Of a DNA stretch of 64,000 nucleotides, positions 26,534-35,405 are shown in pieces (the stretch's first letter is position 1; every line of letters begins with the position of its first letter). The notes beneath the pieces were generated by a model that saw only the letters and a program-made list of their open reading frames with translations, was not told the DNA's origin and searched no databases. Origin of the DNA: JBBQFI01 sp038321775. Lineage in GTDB: Bacteria > Verrucomicrobiota > Verrucomicrobiia > Chthoniobacterales > UBA10450. The stretch spans positions 372,001-436,000 of the forward strand of contig JBBQFI010000002.1 of NCBI GenBank assembly GCA_038321775.1, written 5' to 3'. Made by a program: the position numbers and the translations under genes.

Positions 26534-27016
26534 ATGGCACTCTTTCCTGGCCAGCGGCCTTGTTCATCCGAAGCCTTCACGATCACTGAAGCGGTCGTTG
26601 CGCTTGCCATCATCGGAATCGGCATTGGCTCGATGGTTATGGCAATGGGTCAGCTAAATCAGGAAGCGAGCATCAGCCGCAATGCGACTGGCGCCGACGC
26701 CGTCCTGCAAAATCAAATTGACCTGCTGCTTTCAGACGGACCTTTTAATCCACAAAAGCTTGGCTCGGATGGTCTGCCTCAAGTCCCTCCGGAATTGGTT
26801 GTAGGCACACACGTAACGAACAACGTGCCCATCTACCGCGAACCAAGCACCGGCATCATCGTTTCCGGAACATCAACGACGACCATAACCGATATCAGCC
26901 AGAACTACGGCGGGCTAATGATGTACATGTATCAGGCTACGGTCTCCGTTTCCTACGTCTATCGCAGTCATACCTACAACACTGCCAGAACAACAATCAG
27001 AAGCTCCGACATATGA
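26534..27016 (+). CDS. Pseudopilin-like protein, second cluster (first gene)
   Basis: The 160-residue protein has a prepilin signal SEAFTITEAVVALAIIGIGI with cleavage expected after Ala and Glu at +5. The rest is a small secreted domain rich in Thr, Ser and Tyr. It resembles a GspI/PilV-type minor pseudopilin by size. The ATG at 26534 gives an 11-residue leader. The next gene overlaps by 4 bases. Confidence 0.7.
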   Translation: MALFPGQRPCSSEAFTITEAVVALAIIGIGIGSMVMAMGQLNQEASISRNATGADAVLQNQIDLLLSDGPFNPQKLGSDGLPQVPPELVVGTHVTNNVPIYREPSTGIIVSGTSTTTITDISQNYGGLMMYMYQATVSVSYVYRSHTYNTARTTIRSSDI

Positions 27017-27840
27017 AACGGGGGCGCGACTCGAAAGTAGTAAGCGGACTAACGCTCATCGAGGTGACGATGGCGATGGGACTACTGGGCGTTTTTGGCA
27101 TCGCCATCTATTCCATGTTGAACGTCAGTATGGTTTTGGGTGCGAAAAATACGGCGGTGAATTCCGCTCATCAACAGGCGCGCACTGCCATGTTACAAAT
27201 GGTTAGGGATATTCACTTCGCTGTCTCCCTGCCGGCTTTAACCGATGTAAACGGACTTGCCCTTGTGAACCCCACCCCTAATACGGCCGCGCCGGGAATC
27301 TCTTTCCAAATGTGGTCGGCTGGGCCTTACCAAATAACCGCGGACTCTGCGGCTGGTTCGGCAGTTATTCAGATACAGGTTCCTGGAGATAGCCGGGTCC
27401 CGGTCGCCGGACAACGAGTCATTGTGCAAGGTCACCGGGTCGAAGAGAACATCAATTCAGTTACAAGTCTCGGAGGAGGAGCCTATCGTTTGAAGTTGGA
27501 TAATCCCATTACCAATGCAATCGACGGCACAGGAAGCCCAACATTCTATAACATCAGCTGTTTCATTACCGATCGCTGCTCTTACGTCGTAACCAATGGT
27601 TCGCTGCAGTGGAATGGCCCAACAACACGTAAGGCCTTTGCTGTCCTAGGAAGCGACGTCGTAAGTCCAACACCTTTTACTATTCCAAATACACCGGCGG
27701 GTGCCCTTTACTATCGCTTCGTCGCCGCGATCAATCTTTGCACGTCCGATAGTAAGTATGATCAACGTGGCTATAAGTCCGCCAATATTCTCCTTAACGG
27801 CCAGGTGCCAATGCGCGCTCGACTAACTATCTATCAATGA
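27013..27840 (+). CDS. Pseudopilin-like protein, second cluster (second gene)
   Basis: The 275-residue protein has a prepilin signal VSGLTLIEVTMAMGLLGVFG with the classic Gly before the cleavage site, then a GspJ/PilW-like domain (QARTAMLQMVRDIHFAVSL). It overlaps both neighbours by 4 bases, which indicates tight co-expression. It would be the counterpart of the C component in the first cassette, although the sequences look clearly different. Confidence 0.72.
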   Translation: MKRGRDSKVVSGLTLIEVTMAMGLLGVFGIAIYSMLNVSMVLGAKNTAVNSAHQQARTAMLQMVRDIHFAVSLPALTDVNGLALVNPTPNTAAPGISFQMWSAGPYQITADSAAGSAVIQIQVPGDSRVPVAGQRVIVQGHRVEENINSVTSLGGGAYRLKLDNPITNAIDGTGSPTFYNISCFITDRCSYVVTNGSLQWNGPTTRKAFAVLGSDVVSPTPFTIPNTPAGALYYRFVAAINLCTSDSKYDQRGYKSANILLNGQVPMRARLTIYQ

Positions 27841-29639
27841 AACTTCGCAAGAAAATTGAACAGACAGCCTCCGCTATCATCGTAGTCATGGCAGTGACTG
27901 TTACGACTGCCGTTATCATCGCGGTTTCGCTGGAATACACGGCTACGATTCGACGATTTGTCCAACGAAGCGAAGCTCGACAATCAGCCATTGCCGTAGG
28001 AGATGGCGCCTTGGAACAAGCTTTCTGCTATTGGAGGGGTATTTGCCGACTCGATACAGATACGCCGTTAAATACGGTCTCCTTCGACACCATTCCATTG
28101 CCTACGCAAGCGCAATTTCCAAATATCAATAATTTTACCGCGAGCGCCAGTCCGGCCGATCTAACTCTGACGCATCCTCCGACAGTTTCCAATTACAGCG
28201 TTATCGCCGTCGATCCAGAGTTAAACCCAGTTGTGCCGGGAGCGACTCCTATTCCTGGAATGGGACAAGGCCCCTTAAGCAAAACCTATTACTACCTTGC
28301 CCAGGCAGACGTCACCCTGCCGGTGCTTCGAGACAACGTCTCCGCCAAGGTGAGGCGCGTTCTGCAGAAGGAACAAGTATCGCCTTGGAGTTGGGCGATT
28401 TTTTATGTTGATCCCTTGGAGATCCATCCCGGCGCCTTAATGAATGTATACGGCTGGGTTCATACCAACGGCGATCTTTATACCGGGCACAACCTTTTGC
28501 ATTTCCTCGATAAGGTTACGTATGCGAGCGACTGGCTCGTTGGGTTTGATGCAGGGGATCCTCGTGCGCCGACCGGTAGTTCTCCAGAAGCACCAACGTC
28601 TCCAAGCTACCCATCAAATTTACCTCCTGCATATGACATGGCCCATCAACCTTTCGGGTTGGACTCTTCTTTGATCTTTAGCTCCACCGATACCAATCCT
28701 AATAACGACAGCTACCACGAGTTGATAGAACAAGCCAATAGCGGCTATTCCGATCCTTTGTCCGGCAAGCGCTACTATGACCAGGCCGGGATTAGAATTC
28801 TAATCGATTCCAGCAATAACGTCACAATCAAAGACAGCACAGACATTGCGTTGGACGCCTCCAGCCCAAATGGAGGAGGACAGGTCTATACAATTTTCAA
28901 GAATGCCATTACGACGAATCAGAGTATTCAGGATAATCGCGAAGGCTCTTCGGTTCGCCTCGCTACTTTGGATGTAGGCGCCGTTAACGATAAGATTAGG
29001 GACGGCACGTTGTCTTCCTTTAATAAGATTATTTATATCGCCGACACCAGCGCTAATGCCACGGGCGGCACGCCTAAACGCGGCATCCGCTTGAAAAACG
29101 GAGCGAACATGGCCAATGGTGGTTTAACCGTGGCTAGTTCCAATCCAGTGTACATTCAGGGGGACTACAATACTGGAGGCGCCAATCCTCCTTCTAACTC
29201 CGGTGACGCAACTCAACCACAAGTCGCAGGGTATACGCGTCAACCCTGCGCGGTCGTTGCAGACTCGGTGAATGTCTTATCAAGTGCCTGGCTGGATTCA
29301 AAGTCCTCGTCTGATGTCAGTTCTCGCGACGCGGTCAATACGACGGTGAATGCGGCGGTCGTCGCCGGCATCGTGCCCAGCCAAAACAATGTTTACAGTG
29401 GCGGTGCAGAAAATTTCCTGCGCTTTCTCGAAGACTGGGGCGGCAGAACTTTTACCTACTATGGTTCAATGGTCGAACTATATCAGAGCCGTCAAGGCAT
29501 AGGAAAATGGGGAAGCGACAATGTTTATAGTCCGCCAGCACGTCAATGGTACTTCGATACCAACTTTCAGTTCAACACGCCACCTGGAAGCTTGCTCGTC
29601 TACAGCTACACAAAGGGACGTTGGTTCCTTGCTCAATAA
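27837..29639 (+). CDS. Large PilX/GspK-like surface protein, second cluster
   Basis: The 600-residue protein has a short basic leader, one hydrophobic helix (SAIIVVMAVTVTTAVIIAVS) and a large secreted region starting with a QSAIAVGDGALEQAF helix, as in PilX-type proteins. The central part contains Asn/Gly-rich beta segments (GGTPKRGIRLKNGANMANGG). It is about half the size of cassette protein A. No enzyme motif is seen. It likely sits at the tip of a second pseudopilus or is exported by one. Confidence 0.65.
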   Translation: MKLRKKIEQTASAIIVVMAVTVTTAVIIAVSLEYTATIRRFVQRSEARQSAIAVGDGALEQAFCYWRGICRLDTDTPLNTVSFDTIPLPTQAQFPNINNFTASASPADLTLTHPPTVSNYSVIAVDPELNPVVPGATPIPGMGQGPLSKTYYYLAQADVTLPVLRDNVSAKVRRVLQKEQVSPWSWAIFYVDPLEIHPGALMNVYGWVHTNGDLYTGHNLLHFLDKVTYASDWLVGFDAGDPRAPTGSSPEAPTSPSYPSNLPPAYDMAHQPFGLDSSLIFSSTDTNPNNDSYHELIEQANSGYSDPLSGKRYYDQAGIRILIDSSNNVTIKDSTDIALDASSPNGGGQVYTIFKNAITTNQSIQDNREGSSVRLATLDVGAVNDKIRDGTLSSFNKIIYIADTSANATGGTPKRGIRLKNGANMANGGLTVASSNPVYIQGDYNTGGANPPSNSGDATQPQVAGYTRQPCAVVADSVNVLSSAWLDSKSSSDVSSRDAVNTTVNAAVVAGIVPSQNNVYSGGAENFLRFLEDWGGRTFTYYGSMVELYQSRQGIGKWGSDNVYSPPARQWYFDTNFQFNTPPGSLLVYSYTKGRWFLAQ

Positions 29640-29648
29640 GCCTACCCG

Positions 29649-30221
29649 ATGGTCAATCGTTTTGTCCTTCTGTTGGTTCTCGTGTTCATGGCGCGGCAAC
29701 TTCAAGCCGACCTAAATTTTTCGCCCATGCGCGAGAGCTTCGACCTGGAAGGGATAAAACTTTGGCGCCTGACGTTTGAGAACGGCACAAGCGACAAGGC
29801 CAGTTACCAACCACCGACGGCCTGGACTTATTCCGGCAACGGTAACGAATTGCGATTACAACCACCCGGTAAAGCACAAACGACCGTGGCTATCACAAAG
29901 ATAGAAGCCAAGGATGCTATCTCGTTCGCAGACGAAAACCGTCAAAAGCTTGAACAAAAAGCGATCGCTTCATCACCAAAAGGGTCGTCGCTAATCAAAG
30001 TCGACAGCGAGCAGCTTAATCCATTGCAAATCTGCGGTAAAGATACCTATCTCGTGCAATTGAGTTACACCGCCTTTGGTGAGAAATTCAAGAGTTACTT
30101 TCTCTTCCTCAACCTCGCGCAGGGTCAGTTACAGTTTCAGCTTACCTGCCGCGATCGCGACTATGACGAGCTGGTCCGAGCTTTTGAGAAAAGCCTCTAT
30201 TCCTGGCGACACCTTACTTAG
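29649..30221 (+). CDS. Secreted hypothetical protein linked to the second pseudopilin cluster
   Basis: The 190-residue protein has a cleavable signal peptide (FVLLLVLVFMARQLQA) and a soluble mixed domain. The start is 9 bases after the previous stop, so it is probably the last gene of the pseudopilin operon. Its 3' end overlaps the convergent sco gene by 8 bases. I do not recognise the family. A role as export substrate or periplasmic factor is only a guess. Confidence 0.6.
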   Translation: MVNRFVLLLVLVFMARQLQADLNFSPMRESFDLEGIKLWRLTFENGTSDKASYQPPTAWTYSGNGNELRLQPPGKAQTTVAITKIEAKDAISFADENRQKLEQKAIASSPKGSSLIKVDSEQLNPLQICGKDTYLVQLSYTAFGEKFKSYFLFLNLAQGQLQFQLTCRDRDYDELVRAFEKSLYSWRHLT

Positions 30222-30867
30222 GTTGCTCACGCAAAAGATGATTGGTGTCCGCTAGTAATTTGGTTACTGCATCAGGGGCCGTCGCATCGTAGTAACCTCG
30301 AATCTCCCCCCGTCGATCGACTAGAATCACGCGCGTGCTGTGTACGGGCGTGCCGTTTTCGCCCTGGCCGTCGTCGATTGCGAGTTTGAAGCCATTACGT
30401 GAAAGGTCGTAGATAGCCGCCTGGGAGCCGGTAAGGAAATCCCAGCGTCGAGGCTGGGCATGTAACTTCTCGGCATAACCGCGTAGTACAGCCGGCGTGT
30501 CGTGCTTTGGATCCACACTCACAGAAACAAGATGCACATCGGTGTTCTCCAGCGGCTTCTGCAGCTCGCTCATCCGACTGCTAATCATCGGACATGGCCC
30601 CGGGCATGTTGTAAAAACGAAATCCGCTATCCAGATTTTCCCTTTTAATTGGTCGGAGCCAAACGGCTGTCCGTTCTGGTTGGTGAGATGGAATTCAGGC
30701 ACTGATCCGTACGAAACAATGTTGCGACTCTGGAGTTGGCGCACTTCGGCCTGACGCAGCAAAAGTAAAAGACCAGCTATGACCAACGGTGTGCCGAGAA
30801 GGAATACCTTCCAGGCGATCGCGCTTTTCGAAAGTGGTGGATGCGTCGCTGCGGTAATGGTGCTCAT
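30214..30867 (-). CDS. sco: SCO1/SenC-family copper chaperone for cytochrome oxidase
   Basis: The 217-residue protein has one N-terminal membrane anchor (VFLLGTPLVIAGLLLLL) and a thioredoxin-like domain with the copper-binding CPGPC (residues 88-92) and the distal His in GTPVHSTRVILVD. SCO proteins deliver copper to the CuA site of subunit II. The ATG at 30867 overlaps the ctaB stop (ATGA), so I rejected the longer start at 30990. It is the last gene of the oxidase operon. Confidence 0.9.
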   Translation of the reverse strand: MSTITAATHPPLSKSAIAWKVFLLGTPLVIAGLLLLLRQAEVRQLQSRNIVSYGSVPEFHLTNQNGQPFGSDQLKGKIWIADFVFTTCPGPCPMISSRMSELQKPLENTDVHLVSVSVDPKHDTPAVLRGYAEKLHAQPRRWDFLTGSQAAIYDLSRNGFKLAIDDGQGENGTPVHSTRVILVDRRGEIRGYYDATAPDAVTKLLADTNHLLREQPK

Positions 30868-31772
30868 GATTTTGTCAGGACAAGTGCGAGAAGGAGAAGT
30901 GGAAGGTAAATGATCGACGTCAAAAACAACGTCCGCGCCGCGCGCGCATTGCGTTGACGATGGAAGCGCAAGGCAACGGCGGTGAACCAACCACCGAGAC
31001 CGAGAGCAATCGGAAGAAAGATCGCACTCGTTAGGCCGAGGTAGGCGGGCACACCAGTGACAATCAAAAGGAGCATGGAAAAAAGAACGCTTTGGCTGGC
31101 GCTACGCGCACCGGTCTCATCGCCGCGCGAGAGCATTTGAAAACCTGCACGCTCGTAATCGTCGCGATACATCCAGGCGATGGCAAAAAAATGCGGGATC
31201 TGCCAGACGAACATGATGGCAAACAAACTCCATGCTTCCGCATCGAGTTCACCCCGCGCCGCCGCCCAACCGATCAACGGCGGGATCGCGCCCGGAATCG
31301 CACCGACGAGCGTATTTGTCGTGCTGAATCTTTTCAGCGGCGTGTAACCAAAAATATAAATAGCGATCGTGGCGGCCGCGAGAAACGTGCTGAGGCCGTT
31401 GCATGCGATGGTGAGATAAACAAGACCCGCGCCGGAGAGGACGCTTCCGATGATCAGCGCATCGCGGGGTCGCATTCGCCCCGCGGGAATCGGTCGCATT
31501 CTTGTGCGCAACATCAAGGCGTCGAAACGACGTTCCCACCATTGATTCAGCGCAGCCGCACCCGCGGCGGAAAGGGCAGTTCCAAAAACAACGTGAAAAA
31601 AAGCGGCGTAACGCACAGGGCCCACAGCGCCGAGATAATATCCAACCGCCGTCGTCAGTAACACGAGCAGCGTGAGCCGCGCTTTCACCAGCTCGGCGAA
31701 GTCGGAAAAAATACGGCCGCGTGCGCCACTCGAAACGAGAGGCGGAGTTGTTTCCAAAGCAGCTGCTTTCAT
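30864..31772 (-). CDS. ctaB: Protoheme IX farnesyltransferase (heme O synthase)
   Basis: The 302-residue UbiA-family membrane protein converts heme B to heme O. The first Asp-rich motif appears as NQWWERRFDALMLRTRMRP and the second region as YRDDYERAGFQML, with about nine membrane helices between and after them. It overlaps ctaA and sco by 4 bases on each side. Together with ctaA it supplies heme A to the aa3 oxidase encoded upstream. Confidence 0.93.
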   Translation of the reverse strand: MKAAALETTPPLVSSGARGRIFSDFAELVKARLTLLVLLTTAVGYYLGAVGPVRYAAFFHVVFGTALSAAGAAALNQWWERRFDALMLRTRMRPIPAGRMRPRDALIIGSVLSGAGLVYLTIACNGLSTFLAAATIAIYIFGYTPLKRFSTTNTLVGAIPGAIPPLIGWAAARGELDAEAWSLFAIMFVWQIPHFFAIAWMYRDDYERAGFQMLSRGDETGARSASQSVLFSMLLLIVTGVPAYLGLTSAIFLPIALGLGGWFTAVALRFHRQRNARAARTLFLTSIIYLPLLLLALVLTKS

Positions 31773-32812
31773 AACGAAGCCGCTTGTTCCCTAACGAGAG
31801 ATAGATAATTGGAAGCGGCTGGGATTTTTTGATCCGCTAGCCTGAGACAAATTGCCGCGAGCGTGATACCCAAGCCAAAAATAATCGCGCCAATGGCGAC
31901 GTGCGCAGTCGCGACGTCGGCAGCTTTATTGCTCCAAATCGTCCAGGCACCAAGCGTTATCTGGCATGCGACGAAAAGGACCCAAAAGCTCGACAGACGT
32001 TTCAGCACGAGCGAGTCGCGCGTACAGCGGCGCACATAAAACCAAAATGTGACGATGCACGTTGCGATGATCACGGCAACGAAACGATGAGCCATTTGCA
32101 GCCAGATTTGAAATGCAGTCACATCGGAGAGCGCTTGGGCATCGCGCCAGGCGTTGATCGCTGCGAGCTTCTGCGCATTCACCTCCGGAATAACTTTCCC
32201 GTAGGCGAGTGGGAAATCCAGGATCGAGAGATCGCGATGTTGGTGGCGCATCGTCGCGCCGAGCGCCAGTTGTGCGTAAATGATAATCGATGTCGCGACG
32301 GAGATCGTCGCAAGAAGGCGTGCGCTCTGGCCGGCAACACGACTCGAGGAAAGGCGATTCCAGAAAGGTGAAGTGACAAGCGCGAGCACGATCAACAATC
32401 CGAGATATGCCTGCGCCAGGCAGGCGTGAAAAATTCCGATCTCATCTTTCAACATTGTGACGCGCAAGCCACCAAGGATGCCTTGTAAGATCACGGCGGC
32501 CAGTGCGGCATAACCGAGAATACGCACCCAGCGTCGCGATTCAGACCGCCAAAGCCAAACGCTTAGGATGATTGTTAAAAATCCAACCGTCGACGCGATC
32601 AGTCGATGAACGTGTTCGAAAAAAATTCCGCCAATCCATTCCGAGATTGGAAACAAAAACATGTTGTAGCCGAAAGTGGTCGGCCAGTCCGGCACAGCGA
32701 GTCCGGCATTTTTGCTCGTGACCATGCCACCACTGCAAATGAGAAAAAGCGTCGCAACTGCCGTAAACCAGGCAAAGCGATGAAGCCAGACCGATGCGGG
32801 ACGCGAGCGCAT
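31769..32812 (-). CDS. ctaA: Heme A synthase (CtaA/COX15 family)
   Basis: The 347-residue membrane protein has eight predicted helices and four histidine positions in the expected places (FEHVHRLIAS, IFHACLAQAYLG, QMAHRFVAVI, TAHVAIGAII). It oxidises heme O to heme A. I placed the start at the ATG 32812 (MRSRPASVWLHR), which directly precedes the first helix; the longer frame to 32845 would overlap nothing useful. It is co-transcribed with ctaB. Confidence 0.92.
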   Translation of the reverse strand: MRSRPASVWLHRFAWFTAVATLFLICSGGMVTSKNAGLAVPDWPTTFGYNMFLFPISEWIGGIFFEHVHRLIASTVGFLTIILSVWLWRSESRRWVRILGYAALAAVILQGILGGLRVTMLKDEIGIFHACLAQAYLGLLIVLALVTSPFWNRLSSSRVAGQSARLLATISVATSIIIYAQLALGATMRHQHRDLSILDFPLAYGKVIPEVNAQKLAAINAWRDAQALSDVTAFQIWLQMAHRFVAVIIATCIVTFWFYVRRCTRDSLVLKRLSSFWVLFVACQITLGAWTIWSNKAADVATAHVAIGAIIFGLGITLAAICLRLADQKIPAASNYLSLVREQAASL

Positions 32813-32848
32813 TTCGCAATATAACCGGCCGCGCGAGCCGGTCACTTA

Positions 32849-33721
32849 TTACCCGCCGCTCGGATTCGCGGTTTTCGGTGCGCCTGGCGGCGGAACTGTG
32901 CCGGGAGTCGGTCCCGGCGGCGGTTCACCTGGCGGTCGCTCTAACGGTGGTGGCGCGCTCTGATTCCCGGAAAGTTCAACACGTTCCTTCAACCACGCCT
33001 GATAATCTGCCGGCGTATCAACGACGAGCGTGCCTTTCATTCCGTAATGGCCGAGGCCGCAAAGCTGGCCACAAACAATCTCATAGGTTCCGGGCGTGAT
33101 CGGTCGAAACCACATTGGAATCATCTGACCTGGAATCGCATCCTGCGCGATACGCATGCTGACGAGCGCAAAATTGTGAATCACATCTTTCGACGTCAGT
33201 TCGATGATGACAGGCCGATTCACCGGGACGTGCAATTCTCCGAGCACAACCAAATCGTCTTTCGCTGCGGGATCTTTCGAATCGAGTCCGAGCGGATTGG
33301 AATTCGAAACCAGTTCAATATCGCGCCGACCAAAAACTCCATCGGGACCAGGCAGATGAAAATTCCAGTTGAATTGCTGACCGATGGCGTGAACCAGAAT
33401 CGCATCTTTGTCGGGCGGAAATTGATTGACGCGTTTGGCCCAAAGCGGAACTGCAAACCCGATCAACAGAACCGCTTCAATGAGGACGACGGCAAATTCG
33501 AGATGGGTGGAAATTCCACTTTTCACTCCTTCGTGATCAGCCTGACGATTACGACTTTTGTGAAATCGGATGAGCACAAAAATGAAGTAGGCCGACCAAC
33601 CGAGGAAAAGCGCGCCCATGAACCAATGGCAAAACTCGATGATGTGATCGATTTGGTAGCCGTGCTCGGAAGCGTTCACAGGCAGACCGAGAAACTGATT
33701 GATCAGCGCGAGGCTATTCAT
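32849..33721 (-). CDS. coxB: Cytochrome c oxidase subunit II
   Basis: The 290-residue protein has two N-terminal membrane helices and a periplasmic cupredoxin domain with the CuA ligands CGQLCGLGHYGM and an upstream His in DVIHNFALVSM. There is no CxxCH, so it lacks the fused cytochrome c of caa3 oxidases. The C-terminal 40 residues are Pro/Gly-rich. The ATG at 33721 overlaps the stop of the small upstream gene by 8 bases. Subunit II lies downstream of subunits I, III and IV here, an uncommon order. Confidence 0.93.
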   Translation of the reverse strand: MNSLALINQFLGLPVNASEHGYQIDHIIEFCHWFMGALFLGWSAYFIFVLIRFHKSRNRQADHEGVKSGISTHLEFAVVLIEAVLLIGFAVPLWAKRVNQFPPDKDAILVHAIGQQFNWNFHLPGPDGVFGRRDIELVSNSNPLGLDSKDPAAKDDLVVLGELHVPVNRPVIIELTSKDVIHNFALVSMRIAQDAIPGQMIPMWFRPITPGTYEIVCGQLCGLGHYGMKGTLVVDTPADYQAWLKERVELSGNQSAPPPLERPPGEPPPGPTPGTVPPPGAPKTANPSGG

Positions 33722-33974
33722 ATTGCTCGAAATTTTCTTCCACGAGTTCTTCGTGTGGCTCGAGTGGAGTGTGCGCGTGTCGCCAGAGATGCAAACCAAA
33801 CGCTCCCACACCACCGAGCACCGACATGACCGCGCCCATCAATACCCAGATCGCGATTGCCATGTTCTCGGTCGATTTCGAATCTTTGTCGCCGAAACAA
33901 ACGGCACAGGCAAACGCCTGGACTACAGGCGAACCAAGAAAAAGAACGAGCAATAAAATGAATTTTGCCTTCAT
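33714..33974 (-). CDS. Small exported membrane protein with CxxC, oxidase operon
   Basis: The 86-residue protein has a signal peptide (FILLLVLFLGSPVVQAFA), then CAVCFGDKDSKS and one membrane helix (IAIWVLMGAVMSVLGGVGAF), ending in an acidic tail. The CxxC just after the signal peptide could bind copper or form a disulfide. It overlaps coxB by 8 bases, suggesting a role in oxidase assembly. No named family is recognised. I rejected the longer frame from 34121. Confidence 0.65.
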   Translation of the reverse strand: MKAKFILLLVLFLGSPVVQAFACAVCFGDKDSKSTENMAIAIWVLMGAVMSVLGGVGAFGLHLWRHAHTPLEPHEELVEENFEQYE

Positions 33975-34180
33975 ACGATGATGCCGGACTTCTTCATTTT
34001 TCGATAAAACCAAATCCCGTAAGCGATCAAAAGAACCGCAGCGACAAACGACCAGATCGCTCCGGCACGATAAATCGGAGCGCCTTCGACCAGATCGACC
34101 CAGATGCACCACACGCCGCAACCCAAAGCGAGCAGCGTCGAAAAAGTGATGAAAACGATGTGGAATCCTCTCAAGGTCAT
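33971..34180 (-). CDS. Small two-helix membrane protein, oxidase operon
   Basis: The 69-residue protein consists of two membrane helices (IVFITFSTLLALGCGVWCIW and AGAIWSFVAAVLLIAYGIWF) and a short basic tail. Its ATG shares one base with the stop of the subunit IV gene and its end overlaps the next gene by 4 bases. It may be an accessory subunit of the oxidase; no function can be read from the sequence. Confidence 0.65.
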   Translation of the reverse strand: MTLRGFHIVFITFSTLLALGCGVWCIWVDLVEGAPIYRAGAIWSFVAAVLLIAYGIWFYRKMKKSGIIV

Positions 34181-34521
34181 TAATGATGGACCGGATCGTA
34201 CCAGGCGAGAAACGTCAGCCAAAACAGGCCGAGCACGAAAAGGCCGGTGAAGATTAAAACGCGGTAGATCAATTTTTTCTCCGCGGAAAGATGCATGAAA
34301 ATCGCGGCGACCAGCCCGGCTTTGAACATTGCAACGAGCATGGCGACGGCAATGTTCGCTTTCTGCGTTCCGAAATTCACATAGGAGAGAAAAACGGTGA
34401 TGCCTGTGAACGCGAGCAGGGTCGCGCCTACCATCATGTATTTTTTTACGTGATGCGCGACATCGTGGGCGTATTGCTCGTGCTCACTCGGATCCTGCGA
34501 AACGTCAGGCGGATTGTTCAT
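34180..34521 (-). CDS. Cytochrome c oxidase subunit IV family protein
   Basis: The 113-residue protein has three membrane helices and the pattern of the prokaryotic subunit IV family, including AMLVAMFKAGLVAAIFMHLS with the conserved Lys and the MHL motif. It stabilises the oxidase core in caa3-like enzymes. Start and stop overlap both neighbours. The N-terminus is His/Asp-rich and soluble. Confidence 0.85.
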   Translation of the reverse strand: MNNPPDVSQDPSEHEQYAHDVAHHVKKYMMVGATLLAFTGITVFLSYVNFGTQKANIAVAMLVAMFKAGLVAAIFMHLSAEKKLIYRVLIFTGLFVLGLFWLTFLAWYDPVHH

Positions 34522-35393
34522 AACAAATAGAAAAGCGGGAAGACAAAAATCCAGACCAGATCAACAAAGTGCCAGAATAATCCCGCGACCTCAACCCGGT
34601 TCGCCAAATGTTCCGGGTTGCGCTGGTAAAGCCGTTTGCTCACCGGCAGCCACATGTAAATAAAGACGAGCACTCCCGCGAGCACGTGCATGCCGTGAAG
34701 ACCGGTAATCGTGAAGTAAGTGGCGAAATACGTGCTGTGCGTCGGCAGAAACATCGTCGCACGTTCCACGTCGGCTTTTTCCACCTTCCCGATTTTCTCG
34801 GTCGGTGGAACGTAAAGGAAATGCGGACGATCCATCGCGCGATTCGTTGGATCTGCATTAACGGGATCGAGTGCGATCTCGTACTCTTTGATGTTAGGAT
34901 CGTTCAGCGCTTCGCGATTGTGCAAATGACCAGTGATTTCCAAACGCGGCGGGAGACCTTCCTTTTCCAAATGATGGTTCCCGAGGTAGGGCTCATATTT
35001 TTCCAGCGCATCCTTCTTAATATAAGCGCCAAAATGTTCGTATTTCTGCGGCCATTCGTAGGCGAGTTTCACCACGAGAAAGATGATGCCGCAAAGAATC
35101 GTGATCCCCATGTAAAACCGGTAACGCGTGAATTGCCGCATTTTTAAAGCAGCCCAAGCGAGCACGACCGTGACCGACGACGCGATGAGGATCGCGGTGT
35201 TCATCGTGCCGACCGGAACGTTGAGCAGGCCGTGCGGCCAACGACCTGGGTCGGCATCGAGCCGGAGAAAAATATAAGCGGAAAAAAGTCCGCCGAAGAG
35301 CATTACTTCCGAGGCGAGAAAAAGCCAGATGCCGATCTTGGCGTTCCAAAGTCCCGTGTCGGGACGCGCAGCGACTGTGTAAGGAATTTCCAT
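34518..35393 (-). CDS. coxC: Cytochrome c oxidase subunit III
   Basis: The 291-residue protein has the subunit III helices with GIWLFLASEVMLFGGLFSAY and the C-terminal HGMHVLAGVLV and VEVAGLFWHFVDLVWIFVFP motifs. Between the third and fourth helices there is a hydrophilic stretch of about 90 residues (about 118-205) that normal subunit III lacks. It follows coxA after 12 bases; a copy of the dispersed 10-mer fills that gap and covers the coxA stop. Confidence 0.92.
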   Translation of the reverse strand: MEIPYTVAARPDTGLWNAKIGIWLFLASEVMLFGGLFSAYIFLRLDADPGRWPHGLLNVPVGTMNTAILIASSVTVVLAWAALKMRQFTRYRFYMGITILCGIIFLVVKLAYEWPQKYEHFGAYIKKDALEKYEPYLGNHHLEKEGLPPRLEITGHLHNREALNDPNIKEYEIALDPVNADPTNRAMDRPHFLYVPPTEKIGKVEKADVERATMFLPTHSTYFATYFTITGLHGMHVLAGVLVFIYMWLPVSKRLYQRNPEHLANRVEVAGLFWHFVDLVWIFVFPLFYLL

Positions 35394-35405
35394 TTTTCTG
35401 ACTCG

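Noticed and set aside
32849..33721. caa3-type subunit II with fused cytochrome c
   Set aside because: The CuA site is present but no CxxCH occurs in the protein; the C-terminal extension is Pro/Gly-rich linker only.
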